Part shown: positions 34,100-43,921 of the stretch, piece after piece
Layout: the number at the start of each line of letters is the position of its first letter
How positions within the stretch are numbered: the stretch's first letter is position 1
NCBI GenBank assembly: GCA_019009955.1
Contig: JADPXZ010000007.1
Coordinates: 2,242,501 to 2,306,500, forward strand
Source of the DNA: Riptortus pedestris
Taxonomy: Eukaryota; Arthropoda; Insecta; Hemiptera; Alydidae
Length of the DNA stretch: 64,000 nt
Direction: 5' to 3'
Program-made: the position numbers and the translations under genes
The notes under the pieces: model-generated
Told to the model about the DNA's origin: nothing
The model's input: only the letters and a program-made list of their open reading frames with translations
Databases searched by the model: none

Positions 34100-35320
34100 T
34101 GTTAAGTTGTTCTTCCCTTCTATCTCTCTGCTGCTCTCATCTACTATCGCGCTCGGCTCTCTATCGCTCTCTCTCTCTCTTCTAGCTTCTCTGCCAGTAA
34201 GGCTCGCATCTACTAGCGTTGCGCTAGCTCCCTCCGCGTAGCTAACCACTGCTCTACTAGACGAGCTCTCTCTCTCTCTCTCTCTCTGCTTCACTCTCTC
34301 TCGTCTCTTCTCCTCTCTCATCTCTCTCTCTCTCTACTCTCTATCTCTCTCTCCTCTCTCTACCTATCTCTCTGCTCTCTCTCCCTCTCTCTCCCCTCCT
34401 CTCAATCTCACTCTCGCTCTCTACTCTCTCTCTCTCTCTGCTCTCTCTCTCTCTCCTCCTGCTCCCTACTCTCTCTCTCACTCCTCTCTCTCTCTCTCTC
34501 TCTCTCTGTCCTCTCTTCTCTCTCTCTTCTCTCTCTTCTCTCTCACTCCTCTCTCCCTCTCTCTTTCTCTCCCTCCTCTCCCGCTTCTCGCCATCCTCTC
34601 CTCTTTTTTCCTCCTCTCTCTTTTTTACCCTCTCTCTCTCTCTCTCTCTCTCGCTCCCTCTCCCTCCCTTTCTCCTGCATCCTCTCCCTTTCTCCCTCCT
34701 CTCTCGCCGCATTTCCACTTTCTACATCCTCTCCCTTTTTCTCTCCCTGATCCTCCTCCTCCTCCTCTCCCTCTCTCTCTCCCTCCCCTTTCTCCCCCTT
34801 TCTCTCTCCTCCTCTCTCTCTCTTCCTCCCTCCCCTCTCTCCTCATCTCTGCTCTCACTCCTTCTCCTCTCTCACCTGTCTCCCTCTCGTCTCTCTCTCT
34901 CTCTCTCTCTCTGCTGCTCTCTCTCTACTACTCTCTCTCTCTCTCTCTCTCTCTCCACTTTCTCCGCTCGCGTCTCTCCTCTCCCTTCTCACTTTCTCCC
35001 TCATCCTCTCCCACTTTCTCTCTCCTCCTCCCTGTCTCCCTTCCTCTCTTTCTCTCCTCATCCTCCTCCTCTCCCTCTCTCTCCCTTTCTCCCTCCTCCT
35101 TTCTCCCTTTCTCTCTTTCCTCATCCTCCTCCTCTCCCCTGCTCCCTCTATATTTGTCTTTTATTTTCCCCCGCCGTCCTCTGCTTTCCGCTGCACTCTC
35201 TCTCTCTTCGACTCTCTTCTCTCTTCGCTCTCTTCTGCTTCTCTCTCTCTCTCTCTCTCTCTCCCCCTCCCCCTGTCCCTCTCCCTGTCCTTCCATCCTC
35301 TCCCTCCCTCCAAGCCACTA
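34100..35320. repeat. CT-rich tract
   Basis: Polypyrimidine on the + strand with CTCCTC and CCTTTCTCCC subrepeats. Reverse ORFs are Arg/Glu repeats. It lies between the short exon at 33994 and the first NCOA6 coding exon. Confidence 0.95.
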
Positions 35321-35384
35321 TTCACATTTATACCTTTTACGTATATCCATTATTATTATTATTATTTCACATCATATTATAATA

Positions 35385-35385
<1 letters not shown>

Positions 35386-35419
<34 letters not shown>
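35386..35419. repeat. (TA)n microsatellite before acceptor
   Basis: TA tract ending 32 bases before the exon at 35452. Confidence 0.9.
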
Positions 35420-35423
<4 letters not shown>

Positions 35424-35458
35424 ATAACATTGGCTTCTTGTTTGCCGTTAGACTTGAG

Positions 35459-35603
35459 ATGGCAGTAGACGCGTGCGTCCGCCCAAGGAGAGGCTGCACT
35501 TGCACAGAGACGGTTATAACCTGCACGGGCGACCTCCACGACCCAACGTTTCCAAGGAGGTTCCGAGCAGTTCTCAAAGAGCTCAAAGGCATCGTCTGCA
35601 AAG
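35459..35603 (+). CDS. NCOA6: NCOA6 first coding exon, start of N-terminal domain
   Basis: The exon itself starts at 35452 after GTTTGCCGTTAG; the ATG at 35459 opens the frame. It gives MAVDACVRPRRGCTCTETV, then ITCTGDLHDPTFPRRFRAVL and KELKGIVCKG across the junction, leaving in phase 1 at AAAG|GTGAGA. In animal NCOA6 the conserved N-terminal region reads as a short strand, a G-x-[IL]-x-D/H-D-x-x-F motif and a helix ahead of an EPWNSV core. The same spacing is found here (46 versus 47 residues to the core, from memory). NCOA6 is a nuclear coactivator subunit of Trr/MLL3-4 H3K4 methyltransferase complexes. The human protein has extra acidic residues before this point, so a short N-terminus is possible but an upstream start is not excluded. 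Confidence 0.8.
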
Positions 35604-35699
35604 GTGAGAAGGTTTATTATATATATATAAATATATAGTATATGATATATATTATATACTAATAAGTATATATAAAATTTTTAAAAGTTATTTCGTATG

Positions 35700-37556
35700 C
35701 CTATAAATTCCTATGGAAAGCCACGACTCTAGCTTCTAACCGACTGTAAGTCTAATAGGGAGGGCTTATCTACAGCTGGGCACCCTTTCGGCTGGGACTA
35801 AGTATTTTATGCAGCGAGTCGCTCACTAGATAAATGGAAGCCACGACTCTAGCTCTACCGACTGTACGGCTCATAGGGAGGGCTTATCTACAGCTGGGCA
35901 CCGCTTTTCGGCTGAGGATTTTATGCAGCGAGTCGCTCACTAGATAAATGGAAAGCCCACGACTCTAGCTCCTAACTACCCGAACTGTACGGCTAATAGG
36001 GAGGGTCTTATCTACAGCTGTCAATCCCCTTTTCGGCTGAGGAATTTTATTCAGCAGCGAGTCCGCTCACTATAGTAAATGGAAGCCACGACTGCTAGCT
36101 CTAACCGACTGTACGGCTCAATAGGGACGGGCTTATCTACAGCTGAGGCACCCTTTTTTCGGCAGGGATTGCGGGACAAAGGATTTTATATGCATCGAGT
36201 CGCTCACTAGATAAATGGAAGCCACGACCTCCTAGAGCTCCTACCGACTGTACGGCATGAATAGGGAGGGCTTATCTAACAGCGCTGGTCCACCCTTTTT
36301 CCGGCTGGGACTAAGGATTTTATGCGAGCGAGTCGCTCACGTAGATAAATGGAAGCCACGACTCTAGCTTCTACCGACTGTACGCTAATAGGGAGGGCTT
36401 ATATCTACAGCGCTCGTCCACCTCTTTTCGGCTGGAGGATTTTATGCAGCGAGTCCGCTCACTAGATAAATGGTGAGAGTCCACGACTGTCTAGCTCTAA
36501 CCGACTGTATCTGCTAAATAGGGAGGGCTTATCTACAGCTGGACCAACTCCGTTTCGGTCTGAGGAATTTTATTGCAGCGAGTTTCGCTCACTAGATAAA
36601 TGGACACCCAGCCACGACTCCTAGCTCTAAGCTAAACATCCGACTGTAACGGGCTAATAGGTGCCAGGGCTTATCTAACAGCTGGGCCACCTGGCCTTTC
36701 GGCTGGGACTAAGGATTTTTATGCAGCGAGTCGCTCACTAGAATAATGGAAGGCCCACGACTACTAGCTCTAACCCGACATGTACAGGCTAATAGGGAGG
36801 GCTTTATCTACAGCAGAGCACCGCCTTTCGGCTGAGGATATTTATGCAGGCGAGTCGCTGCATCCACCTAGATAAAGTGGAAGCCACGCCTCTAGCTCTA
36901 CCGACTGTAACGGCTAATAGGGAGGGCTTATCTACAGCTGGCCACCCTTTCGGCTGAGGATTTTATGCAAGCCGATGTCGACTCACTAGATAAATGGAAA
37001 CCCACGCCTCTAGCTCCTAAACCGATCTGTACGGCTAATAGTGAGGGCCTTATCTACAGCCTGGTCCACCCCTTTGGGCTGAGGATTTTATGCAGCGGAT
37101 GGAGTTCGCTCCCACTAGATAAATGGAGAGCACGGACCATCTAGGCTCTACCAAACCACGACTGTACGGCCTAATAGGGAGGGCTTATCATACAGCTGGC
37201 CATCCCTTTTCGAGCCTGAGGATTTTATGCAGCGAGTCGCTCACCTAGATAAATGGGAAGCCACGACTCTAGCTCTACTGACTGTATAACGGCTAATAGG
37301 TATGGGCTTATCTGCAGACTGGGCCACTCCATCGGCTGGGACTAGGTATTTTTAGCAGCGAGTCCGCTCACTATATAAAAGGAAGCCTCGAATCTAGCTC
37401 TAAACCGACTGTAACAGTCTAATAGGGATGGCATATCTACAGCAGGCCCACCCTTATCGGCTGAGGATGTTGTTTATTTTGTTTATGCAGGCAGCGAGTC
37501 CGAGAGATAGATAAATGGAAGCCACGACTCTAGCTCTACCGACTGTACGGCTAATA
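35700..37556 (+). repeat. ~112-bp satellite filling NCOA6 intron 1
   Basis: About 16 units with GGAAGCCACGACTCTAGCTC, GACTGTACGGCTAATAGGGA, GGGCTTATCTACAGCTGGGC and GCAGCGAGTCGCTCACTAGA. Units differ mainly by short insertions of one to six bases scattered at random. It starts about 100 bases after the donor and stops 17 bases before the next exon. Confidence 0.9.
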
Positions 37557-37573
37557 TTTTATTTTACTTTTAG

Positions 37574-37740
37574 GTTCGGATGAAAGACTTCGGGTGAGGA
37601 AGATGGAGCCATGGAACTCTGTAAGGGTTACGTTCTCCATCGGCGTAGAAGCTGCCGAGAGGTTGAGGGCACTGGCAGAGGCCGGTGGTGAAGTGCTAGC
37701 AAGGCTCGGCATACTATCCGTTCAAATGCCCAACGGACAG
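37574..37740 (+). CDS. NCOA6: NCOA6 second coding exon, nucleic-acid-binding core
   Basis: The exon has acceptor TTACTTTTAG and donor GGACAG|GTAAGA. With the first exon the sum is 312 bases, exactly 104 codons, so it leaves in phase 0. It encodes [20 protein letters not shown], then [20 protein letters not shown] and [15 protein letters not shown]. The [21 protein letters not shown] and LGILSVQ motifs are the hallmark of the NCOA6 N-terminal putative nucleic-acid-binding region. The usual continuation (a short hydrophobic strand right after LSVQ) must be in a following phase-0 exon, which I cannot find before 41143. Confidence 0.88.
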
Positions 37741-37753
37741 GTAAGAAACTAAT

Positions 37754-37758
<5 letters not shown>

Positions 37759-37811
<53 letters not shown>
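37759..37811. repeat. (TA)n microsatellite at donor
   Basis: TA tract beginning 19 bases into the intron after the second NCOA6 exon. Confidence 0.95.
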
Positions 37812-37813
<2 letters not shown>

Positions 37814-37914
37814 CAATCTACTGATAGTATTATCAATTGACTGAGTGGGGAAACTTCCTATTTGACAGTTAGTGACCACGTGGTCTTCATCTGTCAAAAG
37901 TACATGAGTTAGGG

Positions 37915-38154
37915 TGGGGGGGGAGAGAGAGAGGGATGGATGGATGTGACTGAGTGTGGGAGAGAGAGGGATGGAGAGTGTCTGTGTCAGAGAGTGTTCG
38001 ACAGGTGGGGAGGGGGGGGTTGAGATAGGAGGGAGTGTGTGTGTGAGAGTGAGAGGGGAGGATAGACGGAGTGTGTGTGTATGTGAGAGAGAGAGGGAAG
38101 GGGATAGAAGGAGTGTGTGTGTGAGAGAGATAGGGGGATAGAGGAAGGGAGAGA

Positions 38155-38200
<46 letters not shown>

Positions 38201-39940
38201 GGGGGGACGGAGTGTGTGTGTGTGTGTGTCAGAGATAGTGATTGAGAGGGAGGTAGGGTGTACTAGACAGGTGGCAGGATTTTGGATTGTTGAAAGGAGA
38301 GAATGGGAGAGAGAGGAGTTGAAAGGGAGGGTGTATGTGAGTGAGAGAGAGTTTAAGAGGGGGGTGTTTGAAAGAGAAAGTGATAGGGGGAGGGGGGAGA
38401 GAGAGTGGTTGAGAGAGAGGGAGAGTGTGTGAGAGAGAGAGAAATGGTCGGAGGGTGTGTGTGTATCATCGAGAGTGTTGGAGAGGTAGGGAAATGGAGA
38501 GAGAAAAGGAGGAAGGGAGAGAGAGAGAGAGAGAGAGGGAGGGGGGAATAAAGGAAGGGAGAGAGGATAGGGGGTGTGGGAGAGAGAGAGACAATGGTTG
38601 AGAGGGAGGGAGGTTGGTTGGGGGAAAGAAAGAGGTGTGGAGGAGGGAGTGTGTGCGAGAGATAAAAGTATGAGTGGGAGGAGAGTGTGTCAGAGAGAGA
38701 GAGTAGTTGAGTGGGAGGAGGTGGTGAAAAGAGAGTAGAGAGAGGGGTTGAGAGGAGGGTGTATGTGAGAGAGTCAGAGAGAGGGAGGGGGTATAAAGGA
38801 GGGAGAGAGGATAGGGGGTGGGGGAGAGAGAGAGACAATGTTGAGAGGGAGGGAGGTTGGTTGAGGGAAAGAGAGAGAGTGTGGGAGGGAGGGAGTGTGT
38901 GTGTGAGATAGAGTAGTTGATGAGAGGGAGAGTGTGTGAGAGAGAGAGAGTATTGAGTGGGAGGAGGGTGTGAGAGAGAGATAGAGAGAGGGGTGAGAGG
39001 GAGGTGTATGTGAAGAGAGAGAGGGAGGGGGGAATAAAGGAAGGGAGAGAGGATAGGGGGTGGGGGAGAGAGAGAGACAATGGTTGAGAGGAGGGAGGTT
39101 GGTTGGGGAAAGAAAGGGTGTGGGAGAGAGGGAGTGTGCGAGAGATAGAGTTGTTGAGTGGGAGGGAGAGTGTGTGAGAGAGAGAGAGAGTAGTTGAGTG
39201 GGAGGGAGGGTGTGAAAGAGAGATAGAGAGAGGGGTTGAGAGGGAGGGTGTATGTGAGAGAGAGAGAGGGAGGGGGGAATAAAGGAAGGGAGAGAGGATA
39301 GGGGGTGGGGGAGAGAGAGAGACAATGGTTGAGAGGGAGGGAGGTTGGTTGGGGGAAAGAAAGAGGGTGTGGGAGGGAGGGAGTGTGTGCGAGAGATAGA
39401 GTAGTTGAGTGGGAGGGAGGGTGTGAAAGAGAGATAGAGTAGTTTAGTGGGAGGGAGTGTGTGATTGAGAGATAGAGAGAGGGGTTGAGAGGGAGGGTGT
39501 ATGTGAGAGAGAGAGAGGGAGGGGGTATAAAGGAAGAGAGAGGATAGGGGGTGGGGGAGAGAGAGACAATGGTTGAGAGGGAGGAGGGTTGGTTGGGGGA
39601 AAGAAAGAGGGGGTGGGAGGGAGGGAGTGTGTGCGAGAGATAGAGTAGTTGAGTGGGAGTGTGAGTGTGTGAGAGAGAGAGAGTAGTTGAGTGGAGGGAG
39701 GGTGTGAAAGAGAGATAAGAAAAGGGGTTGAGAGGGAGGGTGTATGTGAGAGAGAGAGAGGGAGGGGGGAATAAAGGAAGGAGAGAGGATAGGGTGGGGA
39801 GAGAGAGAGACAATGGTTGAGAGGAGGGAGGTTGGTTGGGGGAAAGAAAGAGGGTGTGGGAGGGAGTGTGTGCGAGAGATAGAGTATTGAGTGGGGGGAG
39901 AGTGTGTGAGAGAGAGAGAGAGTTAGTGGGATGGGAGGGT
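37915..39940. repeat. GA-rich minisatellite with ~244-bp units
   Basis: Polypurine tract. ACAATGGTTGAGAGGG or a close variant recurs at about 38591, 38836, 39078, 39322, 39569 and 39811, a period near 244. Each unit also holds GGAATAAAGGAAGGGAGAG and a GTGTGTGCGAGAGATAGAG block. Long reverse ORFs (up to 709 codons including the poly-C part) are low-complexity artefacts. Confidence 0.9.
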
Positions 39941-39943
39941 TCC

Positions 39944-40440
39944 ACCCCCCCCCCCCCCCACCCCCCCCCCCCCCCACCCCCCCCCCCCCCCACCCCCCCC
40001 CCCCCCCACCCCCCCCCCCCCCCACCCCCCCCCCCCCCCACCCCCCCCCCCCCCCACCCCCCCCCCCCCCCACCCCCCCCCCCCCCCACCCCCCCCCCCC
40101 CCCACCCCCCCCCCCCCCCACCCCCCCCCCCCCCCACCCCCCCCCCCCCCCACCCCCCCCCCCCCCCACCCCCCCCCCCCCCCACCCCCCCCCCCCCCCA
40201 CCCCCCCCCCCCCCCACCCCCCCCCCCCCCCACCCCCCCCCCCCCCCACCCCCCCCCCCCCCCACCCCCCCCCCCCCCCACCCCCCCCCCCCCCCACCCC
40301 CCCCCCCCCCCACCCCCCCCCCCCCCCACCCCCCCCCCCCCCCACCCCCCCCCCCCCCCACCCCCCCCCCCCCCCACCCCCCCCCCCCCCCACCCCCCCC
40401 CCCCCCCACCCCCCCCCCCCCCCACCCCCCCCCCCCCCCA
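39944..40440. repeat. perfect 16-bp tandem repeat, A plus 15 C, 31 copies
   Basis: From the A at 39944 to the A at 40440 every 16th base is A and all others are C, with no exception. The 497 bases are thus 94% C on this strand and G-runs on the other. All six frames are open across it, which creates artificial Gly/Pro ORFs. Such complete uniformity is unlike every other repeat in the window. Confidence 0.98.
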
Positions 40441-41142
40441 AAAATTCTTACTACCGAACGATTTCAACATAAAAGACAACAATACTTGCCGCTGGATTAC
40501 CGACTCGACAAACAGCTAAACACGTAATATACAATCGCAGACTACCTGGACTAACCAACGACAAAATCTAAAAAACGAGACATAGAACAAAAAAAAAGGT
40601 CAAATTTCCAATAAGAAGTATTCAAGTTATTTTTAAAGTATAGATAAATACTTTTTAAATATTCGCAGAACGTGCATTTTTATACAATAAATTCGGTTGA
40701 AATACTTATTAGCAGCTGATACCACAACAAATACCCTTTAAACTAATTATAGGAAATTCCAATATTCTCTTTTCTCTTTACTTATAAAAGACAAATAATC
40801 ATCCTCATCATATGTTTTTACATTAATTTAAAACGTTTTTATAGTTAATTCTTTATTATAATATATTATATATATATATAAAAATAAATAGTCATAGTTT
40901 TTGAAATAATCTATGTTATAAATTAATTTGTAGTCCACTTCCAAATGCAAATGTGAATGCAAACTGCATCGTAACAAAAAAACGGCCTTCATAAAAGCCT
41001 TAATATAACCAAGGAAACAAATAATATATATATATAATTAATAGTATATATATATAGTAGTGTGTGAGTGGGTGTTATAAATGTTATTTTATGTTATTAA
41101 TCGAGTTCAATATAAAATGGAGTATTTTTTATTTTATTTTAG
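40441..41142. other. AT-rich intron, no exon found
   Basis: I searched this gap for a phase-0-entry exon continuing NCOA6 after the LSVQ motif and found none. It contains short TA tracts at about 40868-40882 and 41026-41060 and ends in ATTTTATTTTAG. Confidence 0.5.
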
Positions 41143-41226
41143 AAGAAGCCCTGAAATCAGCCCAACGTTAGGGAAGAGAGGGAGGAGGCCTTCGGAAAGT
41201 TCGTCTTCGGACCCGCCAACGCCTAG
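41143..41226 (+). CDS. probable NCOA6 C-terminal exon 1 of 5
   Basis: The exon has acceptor TTTTATTTTAG and donor CCTAG|GTGAGC. The only open frame enters in phase 2: RSPEISPTLGKRGRRPSESS, then SSDPPTPR, leaving in phase 2. The other two frames stop at TGA and TAG. Serine/proline-rich with a KRGRRP nuclear-localisation-like cluster. Human NCOA6 has a Ser-rich RRSP segment shortly before a basic helix near its C-terminus, so the family suits, but similarity is low. It cannot be joined in frame to the exon ending at 37740. Confidence 0.6.
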
Positions 41227-41299
41227 GTGAGCTTTTTACAAACCCAAGTATTTAAATATATATATATATATATAAATATTAATATAATATATATATATT

Positions 41300-41541
41300 T
41301 GTGTGTGTGTGTGTGTGAGTGTCTGTGTCTTACTTCTAAGTTCTAGCGGTAGCAATTATTGTACGATCGATACCAAACTTGATATTTAAATCGTTTTTAT
41401 AATATCTAAAAAAGACAGATAAAGCTTGTTAATGGCTGAAATTAAAAACGAGATGAAAATTCAAAATATCTCTGCTATTATGCGTCGGTTCAAAAAATTG
41501 TACATAACCAATCTTATTGTCAAATTAAATTGTGCTGTAAA
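41300..41541. repeat. satellite fragment in intron
   Basis: A TG run at 41302-41322 is followed by one degenerate unit of the 196-bp satellite (CAAAATATCTCTGCTATTATG, CATAACCAATCTTATTG) at about 41460-41541, abutting the fragment of the palindrome-bearing element. Confidence 0.7.
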
Positions 41542-41650
41542 TAGTTATATATGTCCAAGTGACGAAAGAAGATCATTTTCCAACTCGAGTGAAACGTGTT
41601 AAGGCCACAACGAGCGAAGCGAGTCTGGTAATTTTGAACGAGAAGTTCAA
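41542..41650 (+). mobile_element. palindrome-bearing element, left-end fragment
   Basis: Contains GTGACGAAAG, CAACTCGAGTGAAACG and CGAGCGAAGCGAGTCTGG, then breaks off into A-rich sequence. Confidence 0.8.
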
Positions 41651-42407
41651 AAAAAAATTCAAAAAGTAAAAATAAAAAAATAAATATTTGTTAAATAAAA
41701 TTCAAGAAATAACCAATTATAAAAAAATTCAAAAGAACTAAACCAACTTATAATACATAACAAAAATAAATACCTATGAATTTTTTTTTTTAAAAATTAC
41801 TACTTATAAAAAAAAAAAATAAAAAATAAACTAAATATAAAAGAATAAAAAAACTAAATTATAGAAAAAATAAACTAATCATAAAAAAAATAAAAAAGTA
41901 ATATAAAAAAAATAAATAAAAACCATAACTAATGGTAAAGAAATTCAAAAAATAACTAATTATAAAAAATAACTAATTAAATTATTTTTAAAAAAAATAA
42001 CCAACTAAATTTTTTTTAAAAATAACTAACTACAAAAATATATAAAAAAAATAACTAATTTATAATGAGAATAAAAATAACTAATTATAAAAAGAATAAA
42101 AAACTAATTATAAAAACGTATTATAAATAAAAAAAATTAAAAACAACAAATTGTAAAATTCAACTATAACTAATCTTCAAAATACCTAATTATAAAAGAA
42201 TAAAAAAAAACATAATTAAAAAGAATAATAAAAAAAACTAATTTTAAAAAAATAAATAATTTAATAACAACAAAAAGTAGAGTTATAAAAATAAAATTAA
42301 AAACATAACTAATTGTAAAGAAATTCAAAAATAACTAATTAAAATTTAAAAAAATAACTTACTAAAAACTAATTAAAAAAATACTTAACCAATAAAAAAT
42401 AATAGTT
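41651..42407 (+). repeat. A-rich AATAACTAATTATAA tandem repeat
   Basis: About 750 bases of loosely repeated ATAACTAATTATAAAAAA-type units of about 17-30 bases, with runs of A. It lies exactly between a truncated and a full copy of the palindrome-bearing element. Confidence 0.8.
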
Positions 42408-43146
42408 ATTTTATTATATCCAAGTGGACGAAAGTAGATCATTTTACCAAATCCGATGGTGAAATGAAAACGTTTAAGGCACCCACGAGCGAAGCGAGGT
42501 CCTGTAATTTGACGAGAGTTGGTAAATTATACTTTCGTCACGATCACGATCACGAGTGTAATAATTAAATTTTTTTCTGTAATCGTGTAATTACATGATC
42601 AGGATTATCTAAGGCAGAAGTATGAACAAAATTAGGTTGTTTGTCCATGATTTAATGATATGTTGTTGGTTGGGTTTTAGGTTCTTTAGGGTTATTATAA
42701 GCATCGTTTGTTGGCAGGATTATAAGCATTTAGTTATAAAACAACTAGTGATGATTGTCAAAGTTAGTGCTAGTTATAAACAAGTGCAGCTTATCAGCTT
42801 TATAAGCATGGAAGGTAAATTATTTATTATATATAAATTTTAAATTATTAGAGATTAAAATATATTGGAATATTTCCACCAAGAATTAATTCACATTTCA
42901 ATTTATTTTGTTTATAAAATAAAATTCTTACAATGTTTTAAGGAAACATTTTAAAAGCATTTAATTTTCCCAACTTCCAAATTAATTTTTTAATTTATAC
43001 TTATTACTAATTAAGAAGGCAATTCCACTTTCTTCACAGTGTCATACAAATGTGATTTCTTTCTTCATCCTCTATTTGCAAAAATGTTTCACTTTCTTCA
43101 CTCATTTCAGTTTAGTAATGTTACCATTATTCAAACCATTACTGGA
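42408..43146 (+). mobile_element. palindrome-bearing element, copy 3
   Basis: Full-length relative of 3520-4125 expanded to about 739 bases by many small insertions. The palindrome arms are degraded (GTGGACGAAAGTAGA and ATACTTTCGTCAC). A 73-codon ORF at 42622 lies within it and is not a gene. Confidence 0.8.
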
Positions 43147-43264
43147 AAAATATCTATACTTTCCGGTCCAAGAGTATTTCTAATCATGTATTCAGCTCTG
43201 CGTGGTCCGGGCTGAGCTGTTTGTCTACTAACTCAGACGCTTATTAAAATTGTCCGACATATTT

Positions 43265-43355
43265 CCCATTAGCATCATGTATTTATTCGCTGTAATATTG
43301 CTGCGGTGGTGTTGAGTGTTTAGCATGGAGGATGTAGATTTATCTATCGTTCAAT
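43265..43355 (+). repeat. SINE-like dispersed repeat, copy 2
   Basis: ATTGCTGCGGTGGTGTTGAG and GTGTTTAGCA as at 15080-15180, preceded by the same TAGCATCATGTATTTATTCG. Confidence 0.8.
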
Positions 43356-43410
43356 CTATTATATATATATATAGTATAGCACTATATATATTTATATATA
43401 TTTATATATA

Positions 43411-43437
43411 CCCCCCCCCCCCCCCCACCCCCCCCCC
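43411..43437. repeat. short poly-C with one A
   Basis: C16, A, C10: the same motif as the 39944-40440 array, in miniature, next to TA/TTTA repeats. Confidence 0.9.
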
Positions 43438-43523
43438 ACAATATATAATATCACAGAGCTATAAATAATTTTAAGAAGCTGCTTTATTGTTATTTATTTA
43501 TATTTTTTTATTTTAAATTTCAG

Positions 43524-43612
43524 GCCGAACAAGAGGAAATGTAGTGAAAACGCTTCCGAGCTTATTAAAGCCTGTATAGACGACGGGAAGAGAGACGCTC
43601 AGCTCCCTCAAG
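43524..43612 (+). CDS. probable NCOA6 C-terminal exon 2 of 5
   Basis: The exon has acceptor AAATTTCAG and donor CAAG|GTAAAT. It joins the exon at 41143 through a split AG|G Arg codon and reads RPNKRKCSENASELIKACID, then DGKRDAQLPQG, leaving in phase 1. The SELIKAC helix recalls the LLTKACKK segment near the human NCOA6 C-terminus. RPNKRK is a candidate nuclear signal. Confidence 0.6.
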
Positions 43613-43630
43613 GTAAATAGACAATTATAG

Positions 43631-43633
<3 letters not shown>

Positions 43634-43687
<54 letters not shown>
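43634..43687. repeat. (TA)n microsatellite at donor
   Basis: TA tract 21 bases inside the intron. Confidence 0.95.
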
Positions 43688-43689
<2 letters not shown>

Positions 43690-43699
43690 GTTAATCCTC

Positions 43700-43879
43700 T
43701 CATCCTCCCTCTCTCCCACACAAACTTTCTCTCTTCTTCCCTTCATCAGTCCCTCTTTCTCACACATCTATCTGTCTCTCCCTTCACATCATTTACTCCC
43801 CACCTCTCATTCCCATTCTCTCTTCTCTTCCTTTCTCTCTCTCTCTCCCGCCCCTCCCCTCTACCCTTCCTCTTCTCTC

Positions 43880-43921
<42 letters not shown>

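Noticed and set aside
38353..40519. Very long ORFs (up to 709 codons) on both strands
   Set aside because: They read (GA)n minisatellite and the 16-bp poly-C array; the products are pure Ser/Leu/Pro or Gly/Pro repeats with no domain and no splice or start context.
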